Source: a virus
Virus record (IMG/VR): IMGVR_UViG_3300037323_000213
Location: 1 to 58,317 of that record
Reading direction: 5' to 3' (one strand)
Length of the DNA stretch: 58,317 nt
Below, piece by piece: positions 16,597 through 26,526 of the stretch. Within the stretch, counting starts at the first letter, position 1; each line of letters starts with the position of its first letter. The translations under genes were made by a program, and so were the position numbers. The notes beneath the pieces are model-generated. The model did not search any database and was not told the DNA's origin. It saw nothing but the letters and a program-made list of their open reading frames with translations.

Positions 16597-18687
16597 TTAA
16601 TCTCGGTTTGTGGCGCCTCGCATGAAGCTACCCAGCATCGACACCCCGGGCAAATTCGCGGTGTACTGCGCCCAGTGCGAGCTGCTGAAGAACGTGTCGA
16701 GCTGCGCGAGCTTGTTGTTTGCTTGGTACCTGAGCATGGGGAAGCGGTTCACCGTGTCGTGCAGCTTCATGCCTGACAAAGCCATCAAGTAGTCACTGAA
16801 CGAGTTCTCCGCATCAAAGAGCCCCTCAAAGGGCATGAAGCTAAAGCCCGGCTGAATGGGCATGGCAACGATGGAGGACATGTCCATTATGGTGAATGTG
16901 ACATCAATGGCCATCGCTTGGCCCTCGTTGTTAAAGCCCAGGTTGGACGTGCCGCGCGAGATGCTCATGTCCTTGATGATCCCCAAGCGCGTGATCACGC
17001 GGCCCCGGTCGTGCAGCTCGACCAAGAACGGGCTCGTGTAGGACTGCTTGCCCGTGGCCAGTGGGAGCGCACCTGCCAGCAGCATGGCCAGGGGCACGTA
17101 GATGTTGAACATCTTGGACACGGGGTTGCCGTAGGGGCTGATCAGCGTCATGGAGTACGTGGCCGTGGGCAGCGAGGCGCTGGACGCCTCCCAGTGCTGG
17201 GGGATGTCCACAAAGCAAGAGCCCGCAAACGCCGCGAGCCCCTCCAGGTGCAGCACCGAGCCGATGGTTGACAGCACGGTGCCCACCCCAGCGACCACAT
17301 CGCCCACAACGCCCCCAGACAGGGTGTTGCGAATGTCTCTCGCCGCCCCAGACACGCTGTTGATCTTTTGCGCCATGGCCGAAGGTGCCGTTGAGTTGCT
17401 AAACGACTCTTGCACCGCCCCGGTGTAGTCCACGCGAAAAGACGCCCAGTCCGCACCATCGGCCAAGTTGGCCACGAAGTAGGAGAAAAACGAATCGACT
17501 GGTGCGTCGTTCTCGTAGACCGAGGCCTTGGCCGCCAGTACGTCTGCGCTGCTGCCTGCGCCGTCCTTGGGGTGCTTGGGGTCTTTCTCAATGGAGCCCT
17601 CAGCGTTTGCTTTGGAGTAGAACTCAAAATCGATGAACCGCTGCAAAAACGTCTCCAGCGAGGTGCTGGGCACTTGGGTGTTTAGTTGCTGCAAGTTCTC
17701 GTTGGTCCCGGCAATGCCGCGCACCACACCAAAGAAATCCTCGCCGTTTGCCGTCTCAAACGCCTTTAGCTTCAAGCTCTCGGATTTTTCAAACAAGCGC
17801 TTGGCCCGGTTGGCCACTGCGTACACGTCGATTGTGCCGTTCTTGGAAAACTCGGGCATGATTTGGGAGAAAATGCTTTTGTCCGCTGTCGTGAAGTTGG
17901 CCTCTTGGCCCAAGAGCTGGTCCTTTTGCGTGGGCTCGATGTAGCTGATCAAGCCTTGGTTGACACCAATTTGGTTCACCAGAGACGTGACTGCGTTCCA
18001 GTACAGGGGCATGGACGGCTTTAGGGTGTAGAACTTGCTTGTGGGCCACTTCATGAAGTAACGCACCGCGCTGCCAAACATCAAAATGGCCACCGGGATG
18101 ATGGCCAGTGGTGCAATGGCCAGTGCAATCACCGTCCCCCCAAAACGCAAGAAGGTGTTGACGAAATTGGCATCAAAGCGCCCGGTGCGCGCAGCCGCAC
18201 CCGCGGAGCTGCTGTAAAAGCCCGTGAAAAACTGAATCAGCGAGTTGTACTGTGCCACCCCAAAGCGCATGTGGATGATTTGGTTGTTGTCATCAATGGC
18301 CTCGCTGTAGTAGCGCCCCATGCCAATGTCGCCTGCTTGGTAGCCAATACCCACGTCCATGGCGCCTTGGCGTATGCCCTTGTCGGGCACATCGGCGTAG
18401 CGCGTGAACGCAGGCGGGGGGTTGATGCAGATGTTTCCGCCCAAGCTCGAATCGGTGTACTTGATGCTGGCTGAGGAGAATTTGCCGTTTCGCATGTCTC
18501 CTGCGTCCATGAAAGGAACTCTGGTCTCCTTGTCCGTTGGGATCACAAAGGCTTGGCGCACCCACTGGTTGTTTCTCAAAATATCATCGGGGCGCTCACC
18601 GGCAGGCGCGCCTTGCAGCAACAAGTCTGAGACCAAGCCGTCGATGTAGTTGGGGCTGTCAGCAAGGGGAGATGGGTCTGGGGTCAT
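16597..18687 (-). CDS. Virion structural protein with a membrane-helix segment, 696 aa
   Basis: The start is taken as ATG complement 18687, which has AAAGGA 10 nt upstream; another ATG at 18711 would add 8 residues. Around residues 190-220 there is a strongly hydrophobic segment (VIALAIAPLAIIPVAILMF), unusual for a soluble virion protein. The segment after it (KFYTLKPSMPLYWNAVTSLV) looks well conserved. It is co-transcribed with the tape-measure gene upstream of it. A role in the tail tip or in crossing the host membrane during DNA ejection is plausible by context; no named family is recognised. Confidence 0.75.
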   Translation of the reverse strand: MTPDPSPLADSPNYIDGLVSDLLLQGAPAGERPDDILRNNQWVRQAFVIPTDKETRVPFMDAGDMRNGKFSSASIKYTDSSLGGNICINPPPAFTRYADVPDKGIRQGAMDVGIGYQAGDIGMGRYYSEAIDDNNQIIHMRFGVAQYNSLIQFFTGFYSSSAGAAARTGRFDANFVNTFLRFGGTVIALAIAPLAIIPVAILMFGSAVRYFMKWPTSKFYTLKPSMPLYWNAVTSLVNQIGVNQGLISYIEPTQKDQLLGQEANFTTADKSIFSQIMPEFSKNGTIDVYAVANRAKRLFEKSESLKLKAFETANGEDFFGVVRGIAGTNENLQQLNTQVPSTSLETFLQRFIDFEFYSKANAEGSIEKDPKHPKDGAGSSADVLAAKASVYENDAPVDSFFSYFVANLADGADWASFRVDYTGAVQESFSNSTAPSAMAQKINSVSGAARDIRNTLSGGVVGDVVAGVGTVLSTIGSVLHLEGLAAFAGSCFVDIPQHWEASSASLPTATYSMTLISPYGNPVSKMFNIYVPLAMLLAGALPLATGKQSYTSPFLVELHDRGRVITRLGIIKDMSISRGTSNLGFNNEGQAMAIDVTFTIMDMSSIVAMPIQPGFSFMPFEGLFDAENSFSDYLMALSGMKLHDTVNRFPMLRYQANNKLAQLDTFFSSSHWAQYTANLPGVSMLGSFMRGATNRD

Positions 18688-18810
18688 AAATGAGAGTTCC
18701 TTTGGCTGCATTGGGCAGTGTGCCCACTCATGTCATGGGACTGAAGCGGTGCAGCACAAGCCCCAGTGGGTCTGACGAATCAGACCCACTGGGGTGCATG
18801 GCTTGGCTGC

Positions 18811-21800
18811 TTACGTCGTGGCTCTTCTCATAGAGACCGGTGCTTTGGGAACAGCGTAGGGCGCAGGCGAGCCGCTTGAGCCCAAGGGGGTGGGCGCTGC
18901 CACAGTCCCCGCGTTTTGTGACACGATGCCAAAGATGGAGCTGAGCACGCTCAGCATCTTTTGCTGCACCTCGACCGATTGGCCCAAGAGCTGCTCGCTG
19001 GTGGCAAACATCTCTTTTCCAAGGCCCGAGGGTTGCGCTGAAGAGCGTTCAGCGGCTGCTGCTTGGGTGGGCTTGAACCCATAGGCGTCTGCCAACGGGG
19101 AGCCCGCCATTTGCGTGGGCGCGCTGGTGGCGGTGTACTTTGCCACAACGGCCTTGGCGGGAGTAAGCGCGCTTGGCGCGCCTTGGCCCGGTAGCTTCAG
19201 GCCAGCAGAAGCCGCCACCGGTGCAGCACCCACTGCGCTGGCACTGGCCAAGACTGCGCCCACGGGTGGCGCTGCGGTGCTCACCGAGGAGCTCCCGCCC
19301 ATCGATTTGAGCTTGTTGTTGACCTTGTCATTCAACACGCTGTACACCTCAGCCAGTGTCCTGGGGCGCCCGTTGTCGTAGAAGATGGCGGTGTTGGACT
19401 TTGCAGCGCTTGGCATCACCGCAGCAGCCGATGCGTCTGGGGTTTTGTCCAAAGCGTTTAAGAACCTCGCGCCCCCCGAGCCGCCCATGAAGTGGCCAAT
19501 GTAGGCCTCGGTCGCCCCAATGGTGCGCCGAGTCTTGTTGCCCAAGTCGCGCATCGTCTCCTTTAGGTAGTGCGCGCCCATGATGGCGTTGGCCTTCACG
19601 TCAAAGGGCGAGGTGCTTGCATCATAGCCGTACTGGCGACCGTACTTGCTGATAACAGCAGACCAGGTGTTGTCCACAAACTGAAACAAGCCAGAGGCAC
19701 TGCTGGTCTTTGCTTTGGCATCGGGGTTAAAGCCCGACTCGACGGCAGCGGTCTTCATTGCAACGTCTGGGTCCAAGCCCACCAGCTTGGCCGCAGCGGT
19801 GATGGTGTCTTTCAGACCCGCGTAGCCTTTGCCACTGGGAGCAGGCACTTTCACGCTGGGGTCAGCGGGCATCGATTTGGCGGAACCCATCTGCGCGGTA
19901 AGTCCCGTGGCTTTTGCACCCACGTTGCCTTGTGACTTGGGCTCGACCTCGCCGTCTGCTCCAGCCGCACCCAAGTTGGGGTTCTTGGCTGCAGACAGGC
20001 CCATTGCCCCGCCCACCGCACTGGCAGCAGCCCCAATCGCACCACCGACCTTGCTGAGGAAACCGGGCGCCTGAGGGGGCGCGGGTGCTGCGGGCGTGCC
20101 CGGTGCAAACGCCACGTTTGCGGTATCCATGCCCGGGGTGCCGTCTTTTTCCTTGTTGTCCACATTGGGCGTGGTGCTCGCGTTGTAAGACGCCATGGCC
20201 AGTGCTTTGTTTCGCCGGTACAGGGATGCGCCCAAAACGGTGCCGTAGCCCCCACCGCCTCGACCCACCCCGCCTTCGATGGCTGCCACAGCCGCGTCGA
20301 TGTTTCGCTTGAAACTGTTGGGGTCTGACTGGATGCCCGCGGGCTCCATGTGCCACGGCTCACCGCCCACGGGGCGGGTAAAGCCGTACTTGCGCATGAG
20401 CCCCATCTTGTCGAGCTGATTCAGTGTGACCGAGTCAATGTCCAGCGCCAAGCCAAACTCGTGCAAAGAGTTGCCCGGTTTGGCCGCCTTCTTGGGGTCT
20501 GCTTTGTGCGCGCGCTCTTGATCGGCGTAGCTGCGAAAGCCACTGTTGACCCCGACCTTGTTGCCTGTCAGTTTGCCGTACTCCTCGACCATGCCGTAGA
20601 AGTGCTTGAGCAGCGCTGGGTTCACCCCTTGCAAAGACGCCTTGCCTTTGAGCTTGATGTAGGACATGGCGTTTCGCCCGTCGCCACGTTCACCCCCGGC
20701 GTGTGCAATGGTGCCTGCGTTCGCACCGCCTGAGCCCAAGGCGGGGGAGGCCTCGCCCTCTTCGCGCGGCTCGATTTCAGCATCGGGTGGCGGGAGCAAA
20801 GGTGCCATCAAAGCGCGGGCGTTGATGGCCTCGCTGTTCTTCTTGCCGCTGATCTTCTCTCGCAGGCGCTCCAAAAAGCCCGATGGCTTTTTGTCTTGGC
20901 CCTTTTCTTTTTCCTCGATTGCGCTGCTGAGCGCAGCGGCCTCAGCGGCGACTTTGGAGGCGTTGTTGGCTTTGGCGCCTCGCCCAGGCGATTGCTTGTC
21001 AAGCTCATCGATCAAGGCCTGGGCTTGTTGGTCGACCTCTTTGACGGTGGTGGGCTTAAAGCCCATGCTCAGCAGCGGGAGCTTGTCGTACTCGTAGCGC
21101 CCCTCGGGGAAGCGCACCGCTTGGGCAAGCTTCTTCTTGTCGTCCTCTTTGAGCGCGTCTGCCCCAGACAAGCTTGGTTTGCCAGCGAGGCGGTCCATGG
21201 CCGTGATGTGGGTCAGAAACACCGCTTTGAAGCGGTTTTGGTACCAGCCAAAGAACAAGGAGAGGTGCTTGTCGTTTTTGTGGTCCAGCCCAAAGGGCGC
21301 GAGCAGCTCTTTGAGCGAGAGGTCCTTCTCCTTGATGGAGAGGGTGCCTTGCTTGGATTGGATGAAGCCCTCCAAGTAGCGCTCGAGCTTGGACACGGCA
21401 GAGGCGTGCTCGGTCACGTCTTTGGGAAACCCGTACTGCACGTGGCGCAGCTTATCAAACGCGTTCAAAGACGAGCGCGCCATCAGGCCCGAGAGCTTGT
21501 TGTTGGCGTAGGAGGCGAGTGCGCCCACGCCGCTTGCCAGCGCCACAGGGGTGCCCAGCTTCTCGGTGAGCCCTGTCTTGTCACCCACCTTATCGGCGAG
21601 GTAGGCGGTTTCGCTTTTGATGCGAGCGGCCTTGGCGCTGTTGACGATGTTGTCCATGAACAGCAAGGAGCCTACCTTCTCAAAGCCCCTTGCGATGCCC
21701 GACTGAAAGCGCTCGGACTTGTCCGCAGCCATCCAGTTTTTATCGTCCTGCTCTTGATCGATTGCGTTGCCACCGGCGCCCACTGCGCCTGCTGCGGCAT

Positions 21801-24800
21801 CGGTGGCATAGCCCAGTGCTGCGCCCACCGCACCGCCCACGGCCACCGTGGCCGCCAGCTTGGCTGCAGCGACGGCCTTGAGCGCCAGCACACCAGCCGC
21901 GCCGCCTGCAACGGCACCGGGCAAGAAGCGCTCCATCAGCCCAGTGCCCAGGGCGCCTAAGACACCACTGCCTGCACCGCCCGCTGCTCCTGCTGCGCCA
22001 GCAGCACCTGCGCCAGCCGCACCGCCTGCACCGCGGGCTGCTGCAGCGGCTGCAGCAGCCCGCTTTTTGTTTTGCTTGTCTTGCAAGGAGTTCTCGCGCA
22101 CGCCGTCGCCGTCGATGTCGCCCGCAACTTTCTTGGGACTGAACTTGTCTTTGAAAATGGCCTTGATGTCTTCCAAGAGCACGACGGTGCGCTCGCTGGC
22201 CACGGCTTGTGCGGTTTGCCTGCGCTCGCTCATGTTTTGGCGCAGGTCGTCTTGGCGGGCTTCTCGGTCCTGGGCCAAGGTCCTGCCCCGGCGCGTGGGC
22301 TGTTTGACCCGCATGCTAAACAACTTGCCAATCGCCCCAAGGGTTTTGCCAACCAGCGAGCCAAGGGTGGTTTTGATCGGCTGGCCCCGCGCGTCGAGCA
22401 AACCCTTCTCAACGTCCTCAAAGCTCAGCACGACTTGGCCGTCCTCGTCCTTGATCTCCCCGTCAATGTCGCTTGGGGTGGCAATGGGTCTTTGCGTGGC
22501 CGAGGAGAAGTAGCCCCCGTTTTTCATCACCGAGCCGTAGAGGGAGACTTGGTTGCTCCCACTCACGTACACATCGCTTGGCTTGGCTGACAAGCCCACC
22601 AAGCGCTTGAACACCGAGCCCACCGCTTTGCCCGCCAGTCGCCCAATGCCAAGCACGAGCCCAAGCGTCTTTTTCTGCACAAACATCGCTGAGCGAAACA
22701 AGGCCTTGCCCACGATGGCGACCAGCTTGAAGGGGTTGAATATTTTGAGCAGCGAGTCGTACACCTGCAAGTTGTCCAAGTCCTCCTCGTTTAGCACGAC
22801 TTGGCCCTCGGTGTCTTCGAGCTCACCACTGATGTCGTCTTGGTGGTAGATTGTCATGCCGCTTTTCCTCAAGCGGTAGTGGCCCTCTTTCAGTTTGCTG
22901 GCGTACAAGCGCGGCTCGCTCTCACCGCGCACGTACACGTCTTTCACTTTGCTGCGCCCAAAGCCCAGCACGCTTTTGATGGCGCGCGCGCTCAGCTTGA
23001 GCGCTTTGCCAATCAGGCGAAAGTTGTAGGCAACCATCTTGGGGGCCACACGGGTTTGGAAGTACCAAAGCGCCCCCACCAGTTTGCCCAGACCGCGCCC
23101 AACCGAGCGGATCACGGAGAACTCGCGCGTCTTGGGGTCGTACACGCGCAGCTGATCAATCTCCTCGGCTTGCACGACGGTGGAGCCCGACTCGTCTCGC
23201 ACCTCACCCGTGATCTCGCTGTGGTGAAAGATCTTCTCTCCCGTCTCAGCCAAGTAGTAGTGACCCTCTTTCAGTTTGGCTGCGTACAGGCGCGGTGTTT
23301 CTTGGCCCTGCAAGTAGACGTCTTTGGGCTCGCCTTGGTTGTCCTCAAAGGCGTCTCGGGTGCTGCTCAGGCCCCGAGCGATGGCGTTTTGCAAGCCCTG
23401 GCGAGACAGGTCAATCTGACCCAACCTCATCTGGCCCAAAGCACCAGTGGCCTTGTTCTTGGCGCCCTCTAAGGCGCTTAGGCTTTGGGTCCTCAGATCA
23501 AAGAACGCCGCGCGCGCCAGCTCAGTGGCGCTTAAGACCACCGTGGGTCCCTCCATCACGTCTCCCGTGATCTCGCTTTGATGCTCAATCACTTTGCCAC
23601 TCAACTTGTCTCGGTACTTGCCCAAGCTCAGTTTGAGCTCGAGCAGGCGAGGAGAGGACTCCCCCTTCACGTACACGTCTTGCACAGCGGTTTTGAATTT
23701 GCCAACACCCTTTAGAACGCCCGCTTTCAACGAGTTGCCCGCACTCAGAATTGCTTTACCAAGGATGCCCGGCTCGCTGTCTTCGTCCGATGAAATCAGC
23801 AAGCGCCCGCTCTGGGACGACCTTCTGGAGCGCTGGCGGCGCGTGCGCTGGGTGGCGTTTGCTGCTGAGGCAACTGCGCCAGTCTCGCCCTCGACGGCCT
23901 CGCTGGCATCGATGCTGCCAGGTGCGCTCAGTCCCTGCGCGCTGGTTGCAGCTGAGGCGCCCAGGAGACTCTCGATTTTGCTCAGCGCCTTGCCAATGCT
24001 CTCGTTGCCCCGGATGGCTGAGCCAAGCGTGGGCGAGGGCTTTCGAAAGCCCTCGGGCGCATTGGGCCCGTTAGGGTCGAACGTGGGCACGCCCTCATTG
24101 CTCAGCTCGTCTCTGCGTCCCCGCTCGCCCCCTCCAAGCCCGCTGTCGCCCGCGCCACTTGGCCCGTTTGGTCCATCCAGGCCAATGATGCCGCTTGCAC
24201 CACCCAAGCCGCCCAGGCCAGCGGGCCCAGCCGCGCCCGCGCCGCTTGCGCCGCCTGTGCCTCTTGTGCCTCTTGTGCCACCACCACCACTGGGTCCACT
24301 TGGTCCCGCTGGTCCACCGATGCCAGACGAGCCACCCAGACCACCTGGGCCCACCCCATCACCAGGGCCAATTGCGCCACCCGGGCCTCCCGCAGGAGGC
24401 AGTCCGTTACTCGTCTTTAGGTAGTGCTCTAAAAGAGCATCGACATCAATGGTTTGTCCGTTTTTGCCCAACACCCGCATGCGCTTTAGCGCTTGACTTC
24501 CCCCCAGATCCATGCGCTGCTGCATGGCGCCTCGCGCGTCCATCACCCCGTCAGCAGCGCTGTTGTGCAGCCTGGAGAAATCCAGTTGCTTTTGGGGAGA
24601 TAAGCTCTCCAAGTAGCTTTTCACCAGTGGGACCAACTCGTCTTGCACCGCTTCGCTCTCGTCTCGGTAAGCACGAAATTTGGCCAAGTTCTCAACGTTG
24701 GCGCTCTTGCCAGCAGCAGCGTTTTTCAGCAGCTTGCGCTTGAGCGCGTCGCGTGCAGCCGGGCTCAGCGTGCTGTTGGCGTCGATGTTGTCTGCCAGCG

Positions 24801-26400
24801 CGTCGAGCTTGCTCTGCGTCCTGCTCACCGCTGCTTGGGGCACGATGTCTTGGAAGATCTTTTTCTTCAAAGACGCGCTGGAGACAAACGCACCGTCGTC
24901 GTGGCTGTACTCGGTAAGCTTGGTGTTCTCGTTGCCCGTGCGGGTCACTTGAATCTCGCGCAAGATGCGAGCGAGGTAGCCTGGGATGATCTCGTTGATG
25001 GTCTTGTCCGTTCGCCGGGTGTCCAGACTGAACGCGTCGCCCATGTCCTTGGCCTTGTAGGCCATGGCCTGGGTGTCTGGGGCCATGTTGGGCACAAACT
25101 GCTGAAACGTGCGCTTGAACCACGCACCGATGCTGGGGTCGTAGTCGTTGTCGCGCGTTGTGCGGTAGTCTTCCAAGGTCCGAGGCGCGTTCTCCAGCGC
25201 GTTCTCCAGCTTGGTGCCGCGCTCGCTGATCTTAAAGCGCTCGTCGGCCCGCCTGGCTTTGCCAATGAGGTCGAATTTTCGGTTGAGGTAGCTGTTCTCA
25301 TCCTTGGCGCGCTTGATCAAGCTCTCAATGCTGGCCTGCGCTGCCATGCCCCCGACCATGTTGCCCGCCATGTTGACCCCATCGGCCCCAGGCATGTCGC
25401 CTGCGCCTGCGGCCTGCTCGCCCATGTCTGTGGCCCCACTGAGGCCCGCGCGAACCCCGCGCGCGACACCCTTGATGCTGTCGAGCACCGAGTTCTTCAC
25501 CCGCTCAAGCGTCTTCTGCACGAGCTTGTTGCGCCCACCAAAGAGGCCGTCACTTGCGCTCTCATAGAACTTGTTGAGCGCGACTTGCTTTAAGCCCTCG
25601 TTCAAGTTGATCTTCACGAACTCTGGGAGCGCGGTGTTCTTGGTGATGTTCGTTAAGAACTGATCTCGCTTGGCATCGCTCTTTTGGCTGTTGGCCAGCA
25701 TGTCTTGCGTGGCAAAGAGCTGGCGGTACTGCAGCTCCAAAGACTTCTTTTGGTAGCGCAGGGTGATGTTGCTTTGGTACTGCTCCAAGCGACTGAGGGA
25801 CAAGGCGCTGGCGTTGGCCATTGCAAACATGTCCTTGTGGCGCGTCATCTCAATGCCTTGGCGCAACTGGTCCTTGCCCGCATCGGTGGCCTTATCAGCC
25901 ACGTTTTGCTTGACCTGGGACTCAAAGATGTCGATCATCGTGGATGATAGCATCGACTCGCGCTGCGCGTCTTGACTGAGCACCGCACTGGCCGCCTCAT
26001 CTCGCTCACTGCTCCAGCGCTTGAGCATCTCGCTCACCGCTTTGGGCACCAGCTTGTTATCGGGCGGGATCAGCTTGACCGCGGCCTTTTTGAAATCGTT
26101 GATGGCGGGTCGGATCTCTTTGAGCCCCCCGTCGTAGATGTCGCGCGCGGTGCGCTTGACCGCTCCAGCGGCATCCATCGTTTGACCGTATCCCTTGGGG
26201 AGCACATCGCGCAGCACGGTCTTTAAGAACGCGGTGTCGCGCAGGCCGTCGGCTGCACCCGTGATCAAGCCCGAGGTGAATTTGACCACTGGCTTTCTAT
26301 CATCGGTGGCAAAGGGGTCTGGGAAATCGAGGTCATCAAAATCGAGCTCAGAGTCCAGATCAAACTCGTTGTTGATTGACTCGGGTTTGTTGGTGGCCAT
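18811..26400 (-). CDS. Giant tape-measure-type protein with M15 peptidase and SLT lysozyme domains
   Basis: The ~2,529-aa start is ATG complement 26400 (MATNKPES); ATG 26412 is an alternative. In order: an acidic N-terminus; helical regions to ~650; a collagen-like Gly-Pro-rich segment at ~660-765; four modules of ~62 residues starting DVYVKGESS, DVYLQGQET, DVYVRGESE and DVYVSGSNQ (~903, 1025, 1152, 1275); an EF-hand-like DIDGDG and an Ala/Gly membrane-like region; an M15 D,D-carboxypeptidase domain at ~1910-2020 (SGFRSYADQ, SLHEFGLALDID, EPWHMEP); and an SLT transglycosylase at ~2190-2305 (AVESGFNPDA, ASGLFQF). Such proteins set tail length and open the cell wall at infection. Carrying two hydrolases of different bond type is notable. 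Confidence 0.85.
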   Translation of the reverse strand: MATNKPESINNEFDLDSELDFDDLDFPDPFATDDRKPVVKFTSGLITGAADGLRDTAFLKTVLRDVLPKGYGQTMDAAGAVKRTARDIYDGGLKEIRPAINDFKKAAVKLIPPDNKLVPKAVSEMLKRWSSERDEAASAVLSQDAQRESMLSSTMIDIFESQVKQNVADKATDAGKDQLRQGIEMTRHKDMFAMANASALSLSRLEQYQSNITLRYQKKSLELQYRQLFATQDMLANSQKSDAKRDQFLTNITKNTALPEFVKINLNEGLKQVALNKFYESASDGLFGGRNKLVQKTLERVKNSVLDSIKGVARGVRAGLSGATDMGEQAAGAGDMPGADGVNMAGNMVGGMAAQASIESLIKRAKDENSYLNRKFDLIGKARRADERFKISERGTKLENALENAPRTLEDYRTTRDNDYDPSIGAWFKRTFQQFVPNMAPDTQAMAYKAKDMGDAFSLDTRRTDKTINEIIPGYLARILREIQVTRTGNENTKLTEYSHDDGAFVSSASLKKKIFQDIVPQAAVSRTQSKLDALADNIDANSTLSPAARDALKRKLLKNAAAGKSANVENLAKFRAYRDESEAVQDELVPLVKSYLESLSPQKQLDFSRLHNSAADGVMDARGAMQQRMDLGGSQALKRMRVLGKNGQTIDVDALLEHYLKTSNGLPPAGGPGGAIGPGDGVGPGGLGGSSGIGGPAGPSGPSGGGGTRGTRGTGGASGAGAAGPAGLGGLGGASGIIGLDGPNGPSGAGDSGLGGGERGRRDELSNEGVPTFDPNGPNAPEGFRKPSPTLGSAIRGNESIGKALSKIESLLGASAATSAQGLSAPGSIDASEAVEGETGAVASAANATQRTRRQRSRRSSQSGRLLISSDEDSEPGILGKAILSAGNSLKAGVLKGVGKFKTAVQDVYVKGESSPRLLELKLSLGKYRDKLSGKVIEHQSEITGDVMEGPTVVLSATELARAAFFDLRTQSLSALEGAKNKATGALGQMRLGQIDLSRQGLQNAIARGLSSTRDAFEDNQGEPKDVYLQGQETPRLYAAKLKEGHYYLAETGEKIFHHSEITGEVRDESGSTVVQAEEIDQLRVYDPKTREFSVIRSVGRGLGKLVGALWYFQTRVAPKMVAYNFRLIGKALKLSARAIKSVLGFGRSKVKDVYVRGESEPRLYASKLKEGHYRLRKSGMTIYHQDDISGELEDTEGQVVLNEEDLDNLQVYDSLLKIFNPFKLVAIVGKALFRSAMFVQKKTLGLVLGIGRLAGKAVGSVFKRLVGLSAKPSDVYVSGSNQVSLYGSVMKNGGYFSSATQRPIATPSDIDGEIKDEDGQVVLSFEDVEKGLLDARGQPIKTTLGSLVGKTLGAIGKLFSMRVKQPTRRGRTLAQDREARQDDLRQNMSERRQTAQAVASERTVVLLEDIKAIFKDKFSPKKVAGDIDGDGVRENSLQDKQNKKRAAAAAAAARGAGGAAGAGAAGAAGAAGGAGSGVLGALGTGLMERFLPGAVAGGAAGVLALKAVAAAKLAATVAVGGAVGAALGYATDAAAGAVGAGGNAIDQEQDDKNWMAADKSERFQSGIARGFEKVGSLLFMDNIVNSAKAARIKSETAYLADKVGDKTGLTEKLGTPVALASGVGALASYANNKLSGLMARSSLNAFDKLRHVQYGFPKDVTEHASAVSKLERYLEGFIQSKQGTLSIKEKDLSLKELLAPFGLDHKNDKHLSLFFGWYQNRFKAVFLTHITAMDRLAGKPSLSGADALKEDDKKKLAQAVRFPEGRYEYDKLPLLSMGFKPTTVKEVDQQAQALIDELDKQSPGRGAKANNASKVAAEAAALSSAIEEKEKGQDKKPSGFLERLREKISGKKNSEAINARALMAPLLPPPDAEIEPREEGEASPALGSGGANAGTIAHAGGERGDGRNAMSYIKLKGKASLQGVNPALLKHFYGMVEEYGKLTGNKVGVNSGFRSYADQERAHKADPKKAAKPGNSLHEFGLALDIDSVTLNQLDKMGLMRKYGFTRPVGGEPWHMEPAGIQSDPNSFKRNIDAAVAAIEGGVGRGGGGYGTVLGASLYRRNKALAMASYNASTTPNVDNKEKDGTPGMDTANVAFAPGTPAAPAPPQAPGFLSKVGGAIGAAASAVGGAMGLSAAKNPNLGAAGADGEVEPKSQGNVGAKATGLTAQMGSAKSMPADPSVKVPAPSGKGYAGLKDTITAAAKLVGLDPDVAMKTAAVESGFNPDAKAKTSSASGLFQFVDNTWSAVISKYGRQYGYDASTSPFDVKANAIMGAHYLKETMRDLGNKTRRTIGATEAYIGHFMGGSGGARFLNALDKTPDASAAAVMPSAAKSNTAIFYDNGRPRTLAEVYSVLNDKVNNKLKSMGGSSSVSTAAPPVGAVLASASAVGAAPVAASAGLKLPGQGAPSALTPAKAVVAKYTATSAPTQMAGSPLADAYGFKPTQAAAAERSSAQPSGLGKEMFATSEQLLGQSVEVQQKMLSVLSSIFGIVSQNAGTVAAPTPLGSSGSPAPYAVPKAPVSMRRATT

Positions 26401-26444
26401 TGATAAATCCATTTCTTTGCGTGTTTCTAAGGACCCCAGCAAAC

Positions 26445-26526
26445 CCGCCTTTTGAGGCGGTGTTGGCTGAGGTCTACATAACTTTAAGCTTCCAGCCCTT
26501 GTTTTTTTAAGGAGAAAATTCTACCC
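26445..26526. promoter_or_regulatory. Divergent control region between tape-measure and RNAP operons
   Basis: The ~120 bp between the divergent starts hold a small hairpin (CCGCCT-TTTG-AGGCGG) near 26445-26460, an AT-rich tract ending in CTTGTTTTTTT, and AAGGAGAAAA just before the beta' start. Promoters for both directions should lie here, but no consensus could be fixed. Confidence 0.4.

Noticed and set aside
20896-21960. Long plus-strand open frame (354 codons) opposite the tape-measure gene
   Set aside because: It is antisense to a continuous 2,529-codon gene with clear M15 and SLT domains; GC-rich codon bias keeps antisense frames open.
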